From Phenylobacterium deserti (lineage in GTDB: Bacteria; Pseudomonadota; Alphaproteobacteria; Caulobacterales; Caulobacteraceae): a stretch of DNA of 34,631 bases. Under the pieces are notes generated by a model. The model was not told the DNA's origin. It saw only the letters and a list, made by a program, of their open reading frames with translations, and searched no databases. Both the position numbers and the translations under genes were made by a program. This document shows positions 26,109 through 33,634 of this stretch, piece by piece. Positions within the stretch are counted from its first letter, which is position 1. Every line of letters begins with the position of its first letter. Location: contig CAMCXF010000009.1 in NCBI GenBank assembly GCA_945883235.1, positions 1-34,631 on the forward strand, given 5' to 3'.

Positions 26109-26912
26109 CTACTCGAACACCTTGGACAGCCAATCCGCGCCCACGCCCTCACGCGCCCGCCGCAGCTCAACGTACAGCACCGCCACGCCGGCCGAGCCCA
26201 GCAGGGAGGTGAGTGCATTGGAGATCGCGTTGATCGGGATCATCATCGCGCTGGCGGCCAACGCCTCGGGGCTCGCGCCCGCCAGAGCCATGGGAACAAT
26301 GACCGCAGCGCTGACCAGGCCGACAACCAGGCCGAGGCCGATCAGCATCGCGAGGATCACCAGGAACAGCCCGAAAATCCGCCACCGATTGCCCCGGGTC
26401 AGCTCGGCGGCACGACCGAAGGCTCCAGTGATCGTGGTGCGGTCAGCGACCAATGCCGGTACGGCCACGCACCAGGCACACGCAATCATGATCCCTGGCA
26501 CGATCAGCAGGATCATGCCAAAGCCTATGGCCAAACCGAAGAGGATGCTGACGATCAGCAGCGGCAGAAAGGCGCGCAGGCCGGTGGCCAGACACTCGCC
26601 AACCTTGGGACGAACCCCGTTCAGGTCCTGAACAGTGCCATAGACCAGTGCGCCCTGCAGAATGCTGGCGGTAACCACGGCTGCCAGGAGGCCCAACACC
26701 GAGGCAGAAATGAAGCTGGGGTTAAAGGTCCCACTCGCCGCCTGATCGCCAATAATGCCAGCCTGGAAATAGCTGATGACCGCGGTCGGCAGCCCTGACA
26801 ACACCAGGGCCAGAAGAAAGAACGCGACGAAGTTTCGACCGATCACGCCGAAGGTCTGGCTGATCACCCGGCCGATCTCGAGCTTGCTGGGTTGTAGGAT
26901 GTCCGTGGTCAT
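26109..26912 (-). CDS. Polytopic membrane protein (GPDPase_memb/DUF7847-like)
   Basis: 267 residues with about six hydrophobic segments (for example NFVAFFLLALVLSGLPTAVI, SASVLGLLAAVVTASI, AFLPLLIVSILFGLAIGFG and IFGLFLVILAMLIGLGLV). The N-terminal LEIGRVISQTFGVIGRNF and the central VPGIMIACAWCVAVPALV plus AFGRAAELTRGNRWRIFG pattern is that of the glycerophosphodiester-phosphodiesterase membrane-domain-like family, of unknown function. ATG 26910-26912 is chosen because GAGAGG lies six bases upstream; a longer frame to 26954 lacks an RBS. It follows no gene closely (the acyl-CoA dehydrogenase start is on the same strand 80 bases downstream of its stop). Confidence 0.8.
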   Translation of the reverse strand: MTTDILQPSKLEIGRVISQTFGVIGRNFVAFFLLALVLSGLPTAVISYFQAGIIGDQAASGTFNPSFISASVLGLLAAVVTASILQGALVYGTVQDLNGVRPKVGECLATGLRAFLPLLIVSILFGLAIGFGMILLIVPGIMIACAWCVAVPALVADRTTITGAFGRAAELTRGNRWRIFGLFLVILAMLIGLGLVVGLVSAAVIVPMALAGASPEALAASAMMIPINAISNALTSLLGSAGVAVLYVELRRAREGVGADWLSKVFE

Positions 26913-27004
26913 CTGGTGCCTCTCGAAGTTTCCCTTTGGGTCGATGCTAATCATGGGTTGCGACCCCTGTCGACGTGCTTGAACAAACAGGCGAAAACCC
27001 GTCT

Positions 27005-27991
27005 ATGAACCTCACCCTTCGCGTCCGCGCTGAGCGCCTGCCCCTGCGCGCGCCCTTCCGCATCTCGCGCGGCGTCAAGACCCACGCCGAGGTGGTCGTC
27101 GCTGAATTCCACGACGGTGACGCCTTCGGGCGGGGCGAGTGTGTGCCCTATGTCCGGTACGGCGAGACCCTGGACGGGGTCGCCGCGCAGTTGGCCGCTG
27201 CCGGAGAGCGGCTGCGCAATGGCAGTTCCGTCGAGGCGGTCCTGACCCAGTTACCGCCCGGTGCCGCCCGCAACGCGCTGGATTGCGCCCACTGGGACCT
27301 GGTGGCCCGCCGCGACGGGCTGCCCGTGGGCACGCGCCTTGGCCGGCCGGTACCCGGCCCGATGCCCACCGCCGTGACCATCAGCCTGAGCACGCCCGAC
27401 GCCATGCGTGCCGCCGCCCTGGCCGTTGCAAGCGCACCGCTACTGAAGGTCAAGCTGGACGCCGAACAACCCGCCGCCTGCCTGGCCGCCGTCGTGGACG
27501 CCGCGCCGGACGCCCGCCTGATCATCGACCCCAACGAGGGTTGGACGCTACCTATCCTGATGAAGATGGCCGACCCGATCTCGCGGCTGGACGGGGCGCT
27601 GGTGGAACAGCCGCTTCCGGCCGATGACGACGCGGACTTGGAGGGTCTCGACTATCCCGCGAGCCTTTGTGCCGACGAAGCCGTGCACACGACCGCCGAT
27701 CTGGAGCGCGTGGCCGCACGCTATCAGATGGTCAACGTCAAGCTCGACAAGGCCGGCGGCCTGACTGAGGCCCTGGCCATGACCGCCCGGGCCCGGGCGC
27801 TGGGGCTGGGTGTGCTGGCCGGCTGCATGGTGTCCAGTTCGCTCTCCATCGCGCCGCATCTTTGGGTGGCGGCACTGGCCGACGCCTGTGACCTGGATGG
27901 CCCCTGGTGGCTGGCCAAAGACCGTCCCGGCGGCTGCCGCATCGAGGCCGGGGTGATCTATCCGCCGGCGCCGGGCTTCTGGGGCGGCTAG
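27005..27991 (+). CDS. Dipeptide epimerase (enolase superfamily, L-Ala-D/L-Glu epimerase-like)
   Basis: 328 residues from ATG 27005 (a GTG at 26975 would add ten). All enolase-superfamily landmarks are present: KVK (Lys148, Lys150) as one acid/base, metal ligands Asp175 (IIDPNEGW), Glu201 (LVEQPLP) and Asp224 (CADEAVH), and Lys246 (VNVKLDKAGG) as the opposite base. The C-terminal DLDGP (296-300) is the DxD motif that binds the dipeptide amino group in YcjG-type epimerases. The likely role is recycling of murein peptide L-Ala-D-Glu to L-Ala-L-Glu. No muramyl-peptide gene is adjacent. The TAG stop is part of the repeat that follows. Confidence 0.92.
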   Translation: MNLTLRVRAERLPLRAPFRISRGVKTHAEVVVAEFHDGDAFGRGECVPYVRYGETLDGVAAQLAAAGERLRNGSSVEAVLTQLPPGAARNALDCAHWDLVARRDGLPVGTRLGRPVPGPMPTAVTISLSTPDAMRAAALAVASAPLLKVKLDAEQPAACLAAVVDAAPDARLIIDPNEGWTLPILMKMADPISRLDGALVEQPLPADDDADLEGLDYPASLCADEAVHTTADLERVAARYQMVNVKLDKAGGLTEALAMTARARALGLGVLAGCMVSSSLSIAPHLWVAALADACDLDGPWWLAKDRPGGCRIEAGVIYPPAPGFWGG

Positions 27992-28218
27992 AGCGTTGGA
28001 TGCCAGAGATGAGTCAGTTTTGAGAAAGATCGTCATCCCCGGTCAAGGAGCGTAGCGACGCTGTGCCGGGGACCCATAAACGCAGGCGGTTTCGAAGCGA
28101 TCTCGGTGACGACGCCTCTGCCCTGTTCGGCCAGCCGCGGTGTTTATGGGTTACCCGAACAAGTCGGGTAATGACGAGCAGGGTGGGGGTTGATCCATCT
28201 CAGCCGTCGAACGCCCTA
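27989..28218. repeat. Composite palindromic repeat filling a convergent gene gap
   Basis: The outer termini TAGAGCGTTGGA (27989-28000) and TCGAACGCCCTA (28207-28218) are inverted repeats at 10 of 12 positions and contain the TAG stops of both flanking genes. Inside are a stem-loop 28037-28071 (CCCCGG/CCGGGG enclosing AGCGT/ACGCT), a 10-bp pair ACCCATAAAC (28072-28081) with GTTTATGGGT (28142-28151), and a perfect 8-bp hairpin TTACCCGA/TCGGGTAA (28151-28171) with loop ACAAG followed by TGACG. This accounts for most of the 224-base spacer. It is probably several repeat units nested in one another and may terminate both genes. Confidence 0.7.
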
Positions 28219-29070
28219 GTCCTTCCACCAGGGATAGAGGTCCGGCATGTCCTCAGACACCCGCCCGGGAAAGTTTGGCGGGCGCTTCTCCAGAAACGCG
28301 CCGACGCCTTCCTTCACATCCGGCCCAGACCCAAGGATCATCGACAACCGGCCATCCACCGCCAGTGCGCCAGACGGGTCCGGATCACCGGAAAAGCGCC
28401 ACAGCATCTGCCGCGCCAGCGCGATCGAAACCGGTGCCGTGTTCTCGGCGATTTCCAGCGCGATCTCGCGGGCCCGCGCCAAAAGCTGGTCGGGCTCGAC
28501 CACTTCGCTGACCAACCCCCCGGTCATGGCCTCTTCCGCCGAGATCAGATTGCCGGTCAGACACCAGCGCAGCGCCTGCGGCAGGCCTACCAGCTTGGGC
28601 AGAAACCATGCACTGCCGGCCTCCGGCACCAGCCCCCGGCGCGCAAAGATGAACCCCACCTTCGCGCCGGCCGCCGCGATCCGGATATCCATCGGCAGGG
28701 TCAGGGTCGCGCCCACCCCCACCGCGGCCCCGTTGATCGCGGCGATGGACGGCTTGCGACAGCCAAAGATCGCGCCCACAAACCCGCCGCCCTCGGCCCG
28801 CGCCTGCCCCGGTGCCTGAAAGGCCACAGACCCCTCCGCCTTGGTATCGAACGCCCCCGCTCCGCCGGAAATGTCAGCCCCCGCACAGAACCCCCGCCCC
28901 GCGCCGGTAACGATCACCACCCGCACGGCATCGTCCGCATCGGCCCGCTGAAACGCATCCGTCAGCTCGGCGCCCATGATGGCAGTATAGGCGTTCAGCT
29001 TTTCCGGGCGATTGAGCGTGACCGTCAGGATCGGCCCGTCCAGTTCGTACAGCAAGGTCTCATAGGCCAT
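28216..29070 (-). CDS. Crotonase-family enoyl-CoA hydratase/isomerase
   Basis: 284 residues. The oxyanion-hole segments VTGAGRGFCAGADISGG (54-70) and INGAAVGVGATLTLPMD (112-128) define the crotonase fold. The two hydratase glutamates (rat Glu144 and Glu164) align by eye with Thr122 and Phe142, while Glu150 in LVPEAGSAWFLPKLVG stands at the position used by enoyl-CoA isomerases. A hydratase label is therefore not secure, and isomerase or another acyl-CoA chemistry is more likely. Close relatives with FARRGxVPE are widespread in actinobacteria and proteobacteria (from memory). It is convergent with the dipeptide epimerase and shares its stop region with a palindromic repeat. Confidence 0.88.
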   Translation of the reverse strand: MAYETLLYELDGPILTVTLNRPEKLNAYTAIMGAELTDAFQRADADDAVRVVIVTGAGRGFCAGADISGGAGAFDTKAEGSVAFQAPGQARAEGGGFVGAIFGCRKPSIAAINGAAVGVGATLTLPMDIRIAAAGAKVGFIFARRGLVPEAGSAWFLPKLVGLPQALRWCLTGNLISAEEAMTGGLVSEVVEPDQLLARAREIALEIAENTAPVSIALARQMLWRFSGDPDPSGALAVDGRLSMILGSGPDVKEGVGAFLEKRPPNFPGRVSEDMPDLYPWWKD

Positions 29071-29152
29071 GACGTCCTCCCGTGATTTTGGCCCATCACG
29101 CGCGCCTTACGAAGCGGCAGGCAAGTCGGGAGCGATGCGCTATAGGCGGGGC

Positions 29153-30517
29153 GTGACGCGCTTGGCACCGATTCAGACCTCCCCGCCGCCGGGTGCCCTC
29201 GGCGATGTGGCGATGCGCGAGTTTGCCTGGGTCGATCCTGTCGCTGTGGCCTCGGCATTTGCCGACGAGGTGCATGCCTGTGTGCTGCTCTCAACCGGTG
29301 ACGGGTGGTCCTATGTGTTGCGGAGCCCTGACCGGGTGATGGTCGATGAGGTTCCGGACGATCTGGGCTCACTGATGGGCGGGTGCTCGCTGGCCCCGCA
29401 AGGTCCGCCGTTCCAGGGCGGTATTCTTGGGCTGGCCGCCTACGAACTGTCGGCGTGGCTGGAGCCGACGGCACCGCAGGCGCGGGGTGACGCGCACGAC
29501 CTGGTCCTTTTGCGCTATCCAGCCCTGCTCGCCTTTCATGCGGGCGAGCGGCGCGGCCTAGCCATCGGGCGCGGGCGGGATGCCCGGACGGCGGCGGCGC
29601 AGGCAGGCGCGGCCCTGAGATGGCTGGAGACCCCCGAGACCCCCGAGAGTCGCGGCGCGCTGGCCCAGCCGATGATGTCGGTGACCCCGGACGCGGACCA
29701 TGCCCGGGCGGTCGCCGACACCGTCTGCGCGATTGCAGCGGGCGACCTCTTTCAGGCCAATCTGGCCCGACCCTGGCGAGGGCATCTGGCGGCTGGGGCC
29801 TCGCCGTACGATCTCTTTCGTCGTCTCGCGCGGCAAAGTCCGGCCGGATATGCCGCCTACCTGCGCCTGCCGGGCCGGGCGCTGGTGTCCAATTCGCCGG
29901 AGCTGTTCCTCTCGGTACGGCGCGAGAGCGGGGCGCTCTGGGCCGAGACCGCACCGATCAAGGGCACCCGACCCCGCGGGGATACGCCGGCGCGCGACGC
30001 TGCGTTGGCCGATGATCTTGTGGCCAGCGCCAAGGACCAGGCCGAGAACCTGATGATCGTCGACCTGATGCGCAATGATCTGGCCCGGGTCTGCGATCCA
30101 GGATCGGTTACGGTCCCGGAACGCGCGGCGCTGAAAAGCTACGCCAATGTGCACCATCTGGTCTCCCGGGTGCGGGGTCGGTTGAAGCCCCACGCGACCG
30201 GCTGGGACGCCTTCCTTGCCGCCTTTCCGCCGGGCTCGGTGACGGGTGCGCCAAAGCTTGCGGCCATGTCGGTGATCGCGCGGTATGAGCCGCCGCGCGG
30301 TGCCTATTGCGGCAGCCTGTTCTGGGCTGGCGGCGACGGGGCGCTGGAGGCCAGCGTGCTGATCCGGACGGTGACATTGACTGAAAATGCGGCGGGCTGG
30401 GCGTTCGAAGCCCGCGCCGGCGGCGGCATCGTGGCTGACAGTGATCCCACAGCGGAAGTTCAGGAGACGACGACGAAAATCGGCGCCATCCTCAGGGCTC
30501 TGACGGGCGCACCATGA
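29153..30517 (+). CDS. pabB: Aminodeoxychorismate synthase component I
   Basis: About 454 residues from GTG 29153, preceded by AGG at six bases; ATG 29135 and ATG 29213 are alternatives. The chorismate-binding domain shows AGDLFQANLARP, VSNSPELFLSV, ETAPIKGTRPRG, the DQAENLMIVDLMRNDL run, PPGSVTGAPK and the terminal RAGGGIVADSDPTAEVQET. The lysine in PIKGT (about 270) is specific to PabB, where it attacks chorismate; anthranilate synthase has alanine there. It makes 4-amino-4-deoxychorismate for folate. The glutaminase subunit pabA is not here and must be encoded elsewhere. pabC follows with a 4-base overlap (30514-30517). Confidence 0.93.
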   Translation: MTRLAPIQTSPPPGALGDVAMREFAWVDPVAVASAFADEVHACVLLSTGDGWSYVLRSPDRVMVDEVPDDLGSLMGGCSLAPQGPPFQGGILGLAAYELSAWLEPTAPQARGDAHDLVLLRYPALLAFHAGERRGLAIGRGRDARTAAAQAGAALRWLETPETPESRGALAQPMMSVTPDADHARAVADTVCAIAAGDLFQANLARPWRGHLAAGASPYDLFRRLARQSPAGYAAYLRLPGRALVSNSPELFLSVRRESGALWAETAPIKGTRPRGDTPARDAALADDLVASAKDQAENLMIVDLMRNDLARVCDPGSVTVPERAALKSYANVHHLVSRVRGRLKPHATGWDAFLAAFPPGSVTGAPKLAAMSVIARYEPPRGAYCGSLFWAGGDGALEASVLIRTVTLTENAAGWAFEARAGGGIVADSDPTAEVQETTTKIGAILRALTGAP

Positions 30518-31293
30518 CCGACATCCCCATTGATGACCGTGGCTTCACCCTGGGCCACGGCCTGTTCGAGACGGTGCTCTGGACCGGCGGCGATCTGGCC
30601 CATTGGGACGCCCACGTCCAGCGACTGGAGCGCGGCTGCCGGACGCTGGGCCTGCCCACCCCGGATCGTGCCGGGTTCCACACCGCCGCCATGGCTGCCC
30701 TCGCCGATGCCGGGACGCCTGCGCGCGCCGCAGTGCGGCTGAGCTGGAGCGCCGGCTCCGGCGGGCGTGGGCTGGATGTCCCGCAGCCTCCGACCCCACG
30801 GCTCAGCGCTATCGCCACAGCGATTGACGCGGTATCTGGACCGGTGTCGCTGGCCACGGCGCGGGTCCGGCGCAATGATCGATCCCCGACGTCGCGGCTC
30901 AAGACCCTGTCCTACCTCGACAATGTGCTGGCCCGCGCCGAGGCCAGGGCGGCGGGGGCCGACGAGGCCCTGATGCTCAACACCGCCGGCGAGATCGCCT
31001 GTGCGGCGGCGGCCAATGTGTTCTGGATCCGCCACGATGTGGTGTTTACGCCGGATCTCGATTGCGGCGTGCTGGACGGCATCATGCGGCGCGAGGTGAT
31101 CGCCGCCTGTCATCACCTGGGCTTGCAGGTCGAGGAGGTCTACGCCAACCCCGGACGCCTGGCCGGGGCACCGATGTTTATCACCAATAGCCTGGTGGGG
31201 GTGCGAGCTGTCGCCAGTCTGGATGGTCAGGCGTTGTTGACCTCGCGCTGGGTCGCGGCCCTGGCCAGGGCCGTCAGGTCAGGTTCGAAATGA
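30514..31293 (+). CDS. pabC: 4-amino-4-deoxychorismate lyase (class IV aminotransferase fold)
   Basis: 259 residues. IDDRGFTLGHGLFETVLW (6-23), SRLKTLSYLDNVLARAEA with the PLP lysine Lys130, GADEALMLNTAGEIACAAAANVFW and the C-terminal MFITNSLVGVRAV are class IV signatures. The enzyme eliminates pyruvate from aminodeoxychorismate to give p-aminobenzoate. Direct coupling to pabB (ATGA) supports this over branched-chain or D-amino-acid aminotransferase, which share the fold. Its last 20 bases overlap the 3' end of the convergent class III aminotransferase gene. Confidence 0.9.
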   Translation: MTDIPIDDRGFTLGHGLFETVLWTGGDLAHWDAHVQRLERGCRTLGLPTPDRAGFHTAAMAALADAGTPARAAVRLSWSAGSGGRGLDVPQPPTPRLSAIATAIDAVSGPVSLATARVRRNDRSPTSRLKTLSYLDNVLARAEARAAGADEALMLNTAGEIACAAAANVFWIRHDVVFTPDLDCGVLDGIMRREVIAACHHLGLQVEEVYANPGRLAGAPMFITNSLVGVRAVASLDGQALLTSRWVAALARAVRSGSK

Positions 31294-32605
31294 CCTTGCG
31301 CAGGGTCTCCACGATCCGGCCGATCTCGCCGACACTGACGATCAGCGGCGGCGACAGGGCGATGGTGTCGCCGGTGGCCCGCACCAGCACGCCCGCCTCC
31401 AGCATCCCCAGCAGCACATCATAGCCCCGCGCACCGGGCGCGCCGGGGCGGGGGGCCAGGTCGATCCCGGCCATCAGGCCGATATTGCGGATGTCGGTGA
31501 CGTGCGGCGCGTCAGCCAATCCATGGACGGCGGTCTCCCAGTCGGCCGCCAGATCACCGACCCGGGTCAGCAGACCCTCGCGGCGGTAAATCTCCAGCGT
31601 CGCGAGGCCCGCCGCGCAGGCGACCGGATGTCCGGAATAGGTGTAGCCGTGGAAGAATTCGATCGCGCCCTCCGGCCCGGCCTGCACGATGGCATCGTGC
31701 ACCGCCCGGCTGGCGAACACCGCGCCCATCGGCAGGACGCCGTTGGTGATCGCCTTGGCGCTGGTCATCAGGTCTGGCGTGACCCCGAAATGGTCGGCGG
31801 CAAAGTTTGATCCCAGTCGTCCGAAGCCGGTGATGACCTCATCGAAAATCAACAGGATGCCGTGCGCATCACAAATGGCCCGTAGCCGCTCCAGATAGCC
31901 GACCGGTGGCGGCAGCACGCCGGTGGAGCCGGCCACCGGTTCGACAATCATCGCGGCGATGGTCTCTGCGCCGTGCAGCGCGATGATCTGTTCCAGATCG
32001 TCGGCGCGCTCTGCGCCATGGGTTGGTAGCCCGCGCGAGAAGGCGTTACGGGCCATGTCATGAGTGTGGCGGATATGATCGGCCGGCAGGGTCACAAAGG
32101 TCCGGCGGTTGTTGACCAGCCCGCCCACCGAGATGCCGCCAAAGCCGACGCCGTGATAGCCCTTCTCGCGCCCGATGATGCGGGTCCGCTGACCCTGTCC
32201 GCGCGCCCGGTGATAGGCCATCGCCATCTTCAGCGCCGTGTCCACCGACTCCGAGCCTGAGTTGGTGAAGAAGATGCGGTCCAGGCCCGTAGGCGCTATT
32301 TTGGCCAGGGCCGTGGCGAAATCGAATACGATCGGATGGCCCATCTGGAATGTGGGCGCGTAGTCCAGGGTCATCAGCTGCTTGTGGACGGCATCGGCAA
32401 TATCGATGCGCCCATGCCCGGCGTTGACGCACCAGAGACCGGATGTGCCGTCCAGCACCTCGCGCCCATCCTCGGTGCGATAGTACATGCCACTGGCCGA
32501 GGCGAGCAGGCGCGGGGCCGCCTTGAACTGGCGATTGGCCGTGAACGGCATCCAAAAGGCCGCCAGGTCGGTCGTGTTGGCGAGAACGGGTGTGGCGTCG
32601 TCCAT
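31274..32605 (-). CDS. Class III PLP aminotransferase (beta-alanine/omega-amino acid:pyruvate type)
   Basis: 443 residues. LAAFWMPFTANRQFKAAPRL at the N terminus is typical of omega-amino acid:pyruvate aminotransferases. GSES (117-120) binds the PLP phosphate, IFDEVITGFGR (253-263) supplies Asp255 for the pyridine nitrogen, and Lys284 in TSAKAITNG forms the Schiff base. FHGYTYSGHPVACAAGL is the other class III hallmark. It interconverts an omega-amino acid such as beta-alanine with pyruvate to malonate semialdehyde and alanine; amines are possible. No malonate-semialdehyde dehydrogenase is next to it. It lies 52 bases downstream of the hotdog-like gene on the same strand, so the two may form an operon. 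Confidence 0.92.
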   Translation of the reverse strand: MDDATPVLANTTDLAAFWMPFTANRQFKAAPRLLASASGMYYRTEDGREVLDGTSGLWCVNAGHGRIDIADAVHKQLMTLDYAPTFQMGHPIVFDFATALAKIAPTGLDRIFFTNSGSESVDTALKMAMAYHRARGQGQRTRIIGREKGYHGVGFGGISVGGLVNNRRTFVTLPADHIRHTHDMARNAFSRGLPTHGAERADDLEQIIALHGAETIAAMIVEPVAGSTGVLPPPVGYLERLRAICDAHGILLIFDEVITGFGRLGSNFAADHFGVTPDLMTSAKAITNGVLPMGAVFASRAVHDAIVQAGPEGAIEFFHGYTYSGHPVACAAGLATLEIYRREGLLTRVGDLAADWETAVHGLADAPHVTDIRNIGLMAGIDLAPRPGAPGARGYDVLLGMLEAGVLVRATGDTIALSPPLIVSVGEIGRIVETLRKVISNLT

Positions 32606-32656
32606 GGCTATCCCCCGGTTGGCCCGGCGCTAAAGATCAGGTTCGGCTTCGCGCCA

Positions 32657-33487
32657 CTAGGCCCAAAGCGGCGACGAGCCCTTCAAAACCCGCAGAAAGT
32701 ACAGAACCCGGGCGATATCGCGACCGCCCTCGGCAAAAATCACCTCGTACCAGATGTTCTCGGTCTTCGGGCTCTCGGACAGTTTCAGGACCTTGGTGCG
32801 CGCCAGATAGTCGACGCCCACCTTCAGCGGCCCGGCCAGGTACTGCACCTCCAGCGCACCATAGAGCGCCACTTGCGGCCGCGTGGACTTCGCCATAACC
32901 GCCTCGCGCGTCATGTGCGCCATGTGGATCACCAGCGATGGCGGCAGGGTCCCGGTCTCGTAGGCGGGAAGCCATTCGGTGATCACCGTCTGTGTGCGGG
33001 CCAGCGTTTCGGGGGCGACCCTCACCGGCAAGTCGCGGTTCTCGTCGCCCACCTGCATCGCCGCCAGGATGCGCAGGGTCCCCGGGGCCGACGCGGTCTG
33101 GGTCTCGAAGCGTTTGGCGAGCTCCGAGGCCGCGTCTCGATTGGCTGAGGCCGTGCCCTGACAGATCAAAGCTCCCTGGCGATTATGCATTGTCAGTCGC
33201 AGGCGGTCTTCTGATGGCGCGGCGGCGCACTGGACCTCCTCGCGGTCGACGGTGGCTTGCGTGAAATAGAGCGACAGGCCACCCCTCTCGAACCAGGCGT
33301 CGCCATAGATCTCCAGCAGCTTTGGCACGAACTGGTCCAGATGGATCGACCCCGCCACGGTGCCGCCGCGAAAGCCGAGCTTCGTGGCGGTGGCGTCGTC
33401 ATGGATGGAACCCTTGGCCTCGGCCGCCATGTTTCGGGGCGTTCGGAACGGTCCCGTCCAGGTCTCCGGCGATACGGTCTCGTTCAT
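32657..33487 (-). CDS. Uncharacterised double-hotdog/MaoC-like protein
   Basis: 276 residues. The segment GSIHDDATATKLGFRGGTVAGSIHLDQ (about 26-52) resembles the hydratase-2/MaoC substrate loop, in which H-D and G-x-x-x-G are conserved. SLYFTQATVDREEVQC and VALYGALEVQYLAGPLKVG each look like hotdog strand pairs, so two hotdog units in one chain are plausible. I do not recognise a named family. ATG 33485-33487 is chosen because GGAGG lies six bases upstream; a TTG 12 bases earlier would overlap that site. It precedes the class III aminotransferase by 52 bases. A CoA-ester hydratase or thioesterase is the simplest guess, with low confidence. Confidence 0.7.
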   Translation of the reverse strand: MNETVSPETWTGPFRTPRNMAAEAKGSIHDDATATKLGFRGGTVAGSIHLDQFVPKLLEIYGDAWFERGGLSLYFTQATVDREEVQCAAAPSEDRLRLTMHNRQGALICQGTASANRDAASELAKRFETQTASAPGTLRILAAMQVGDENRDLPVRVAPETLARTQTVITEWLPAYETGTLPPSLVIHMAHMTREAVMAKSTRPQVALYGALEVQYLAGPLKVGVDYLARTKVLKLSESPKTENIWYEVIFAEGGRDIARVLYFLRVLKGSSPLWA

Positions 33488-33634
33488 GATGCCCTCCAAC
33501 GTCCCGGTCTGCGACGGGTGACGAAACGCTGGCCCCGCGCGGCGGCGACGTCAACGGCCTTGCCATCCGGGGGTGTTCGCCCCGAAGGTGTCACCAAGAG
33601 CGCTACGGGCGCCGCACCCAGGGAGCCAGTCGCC

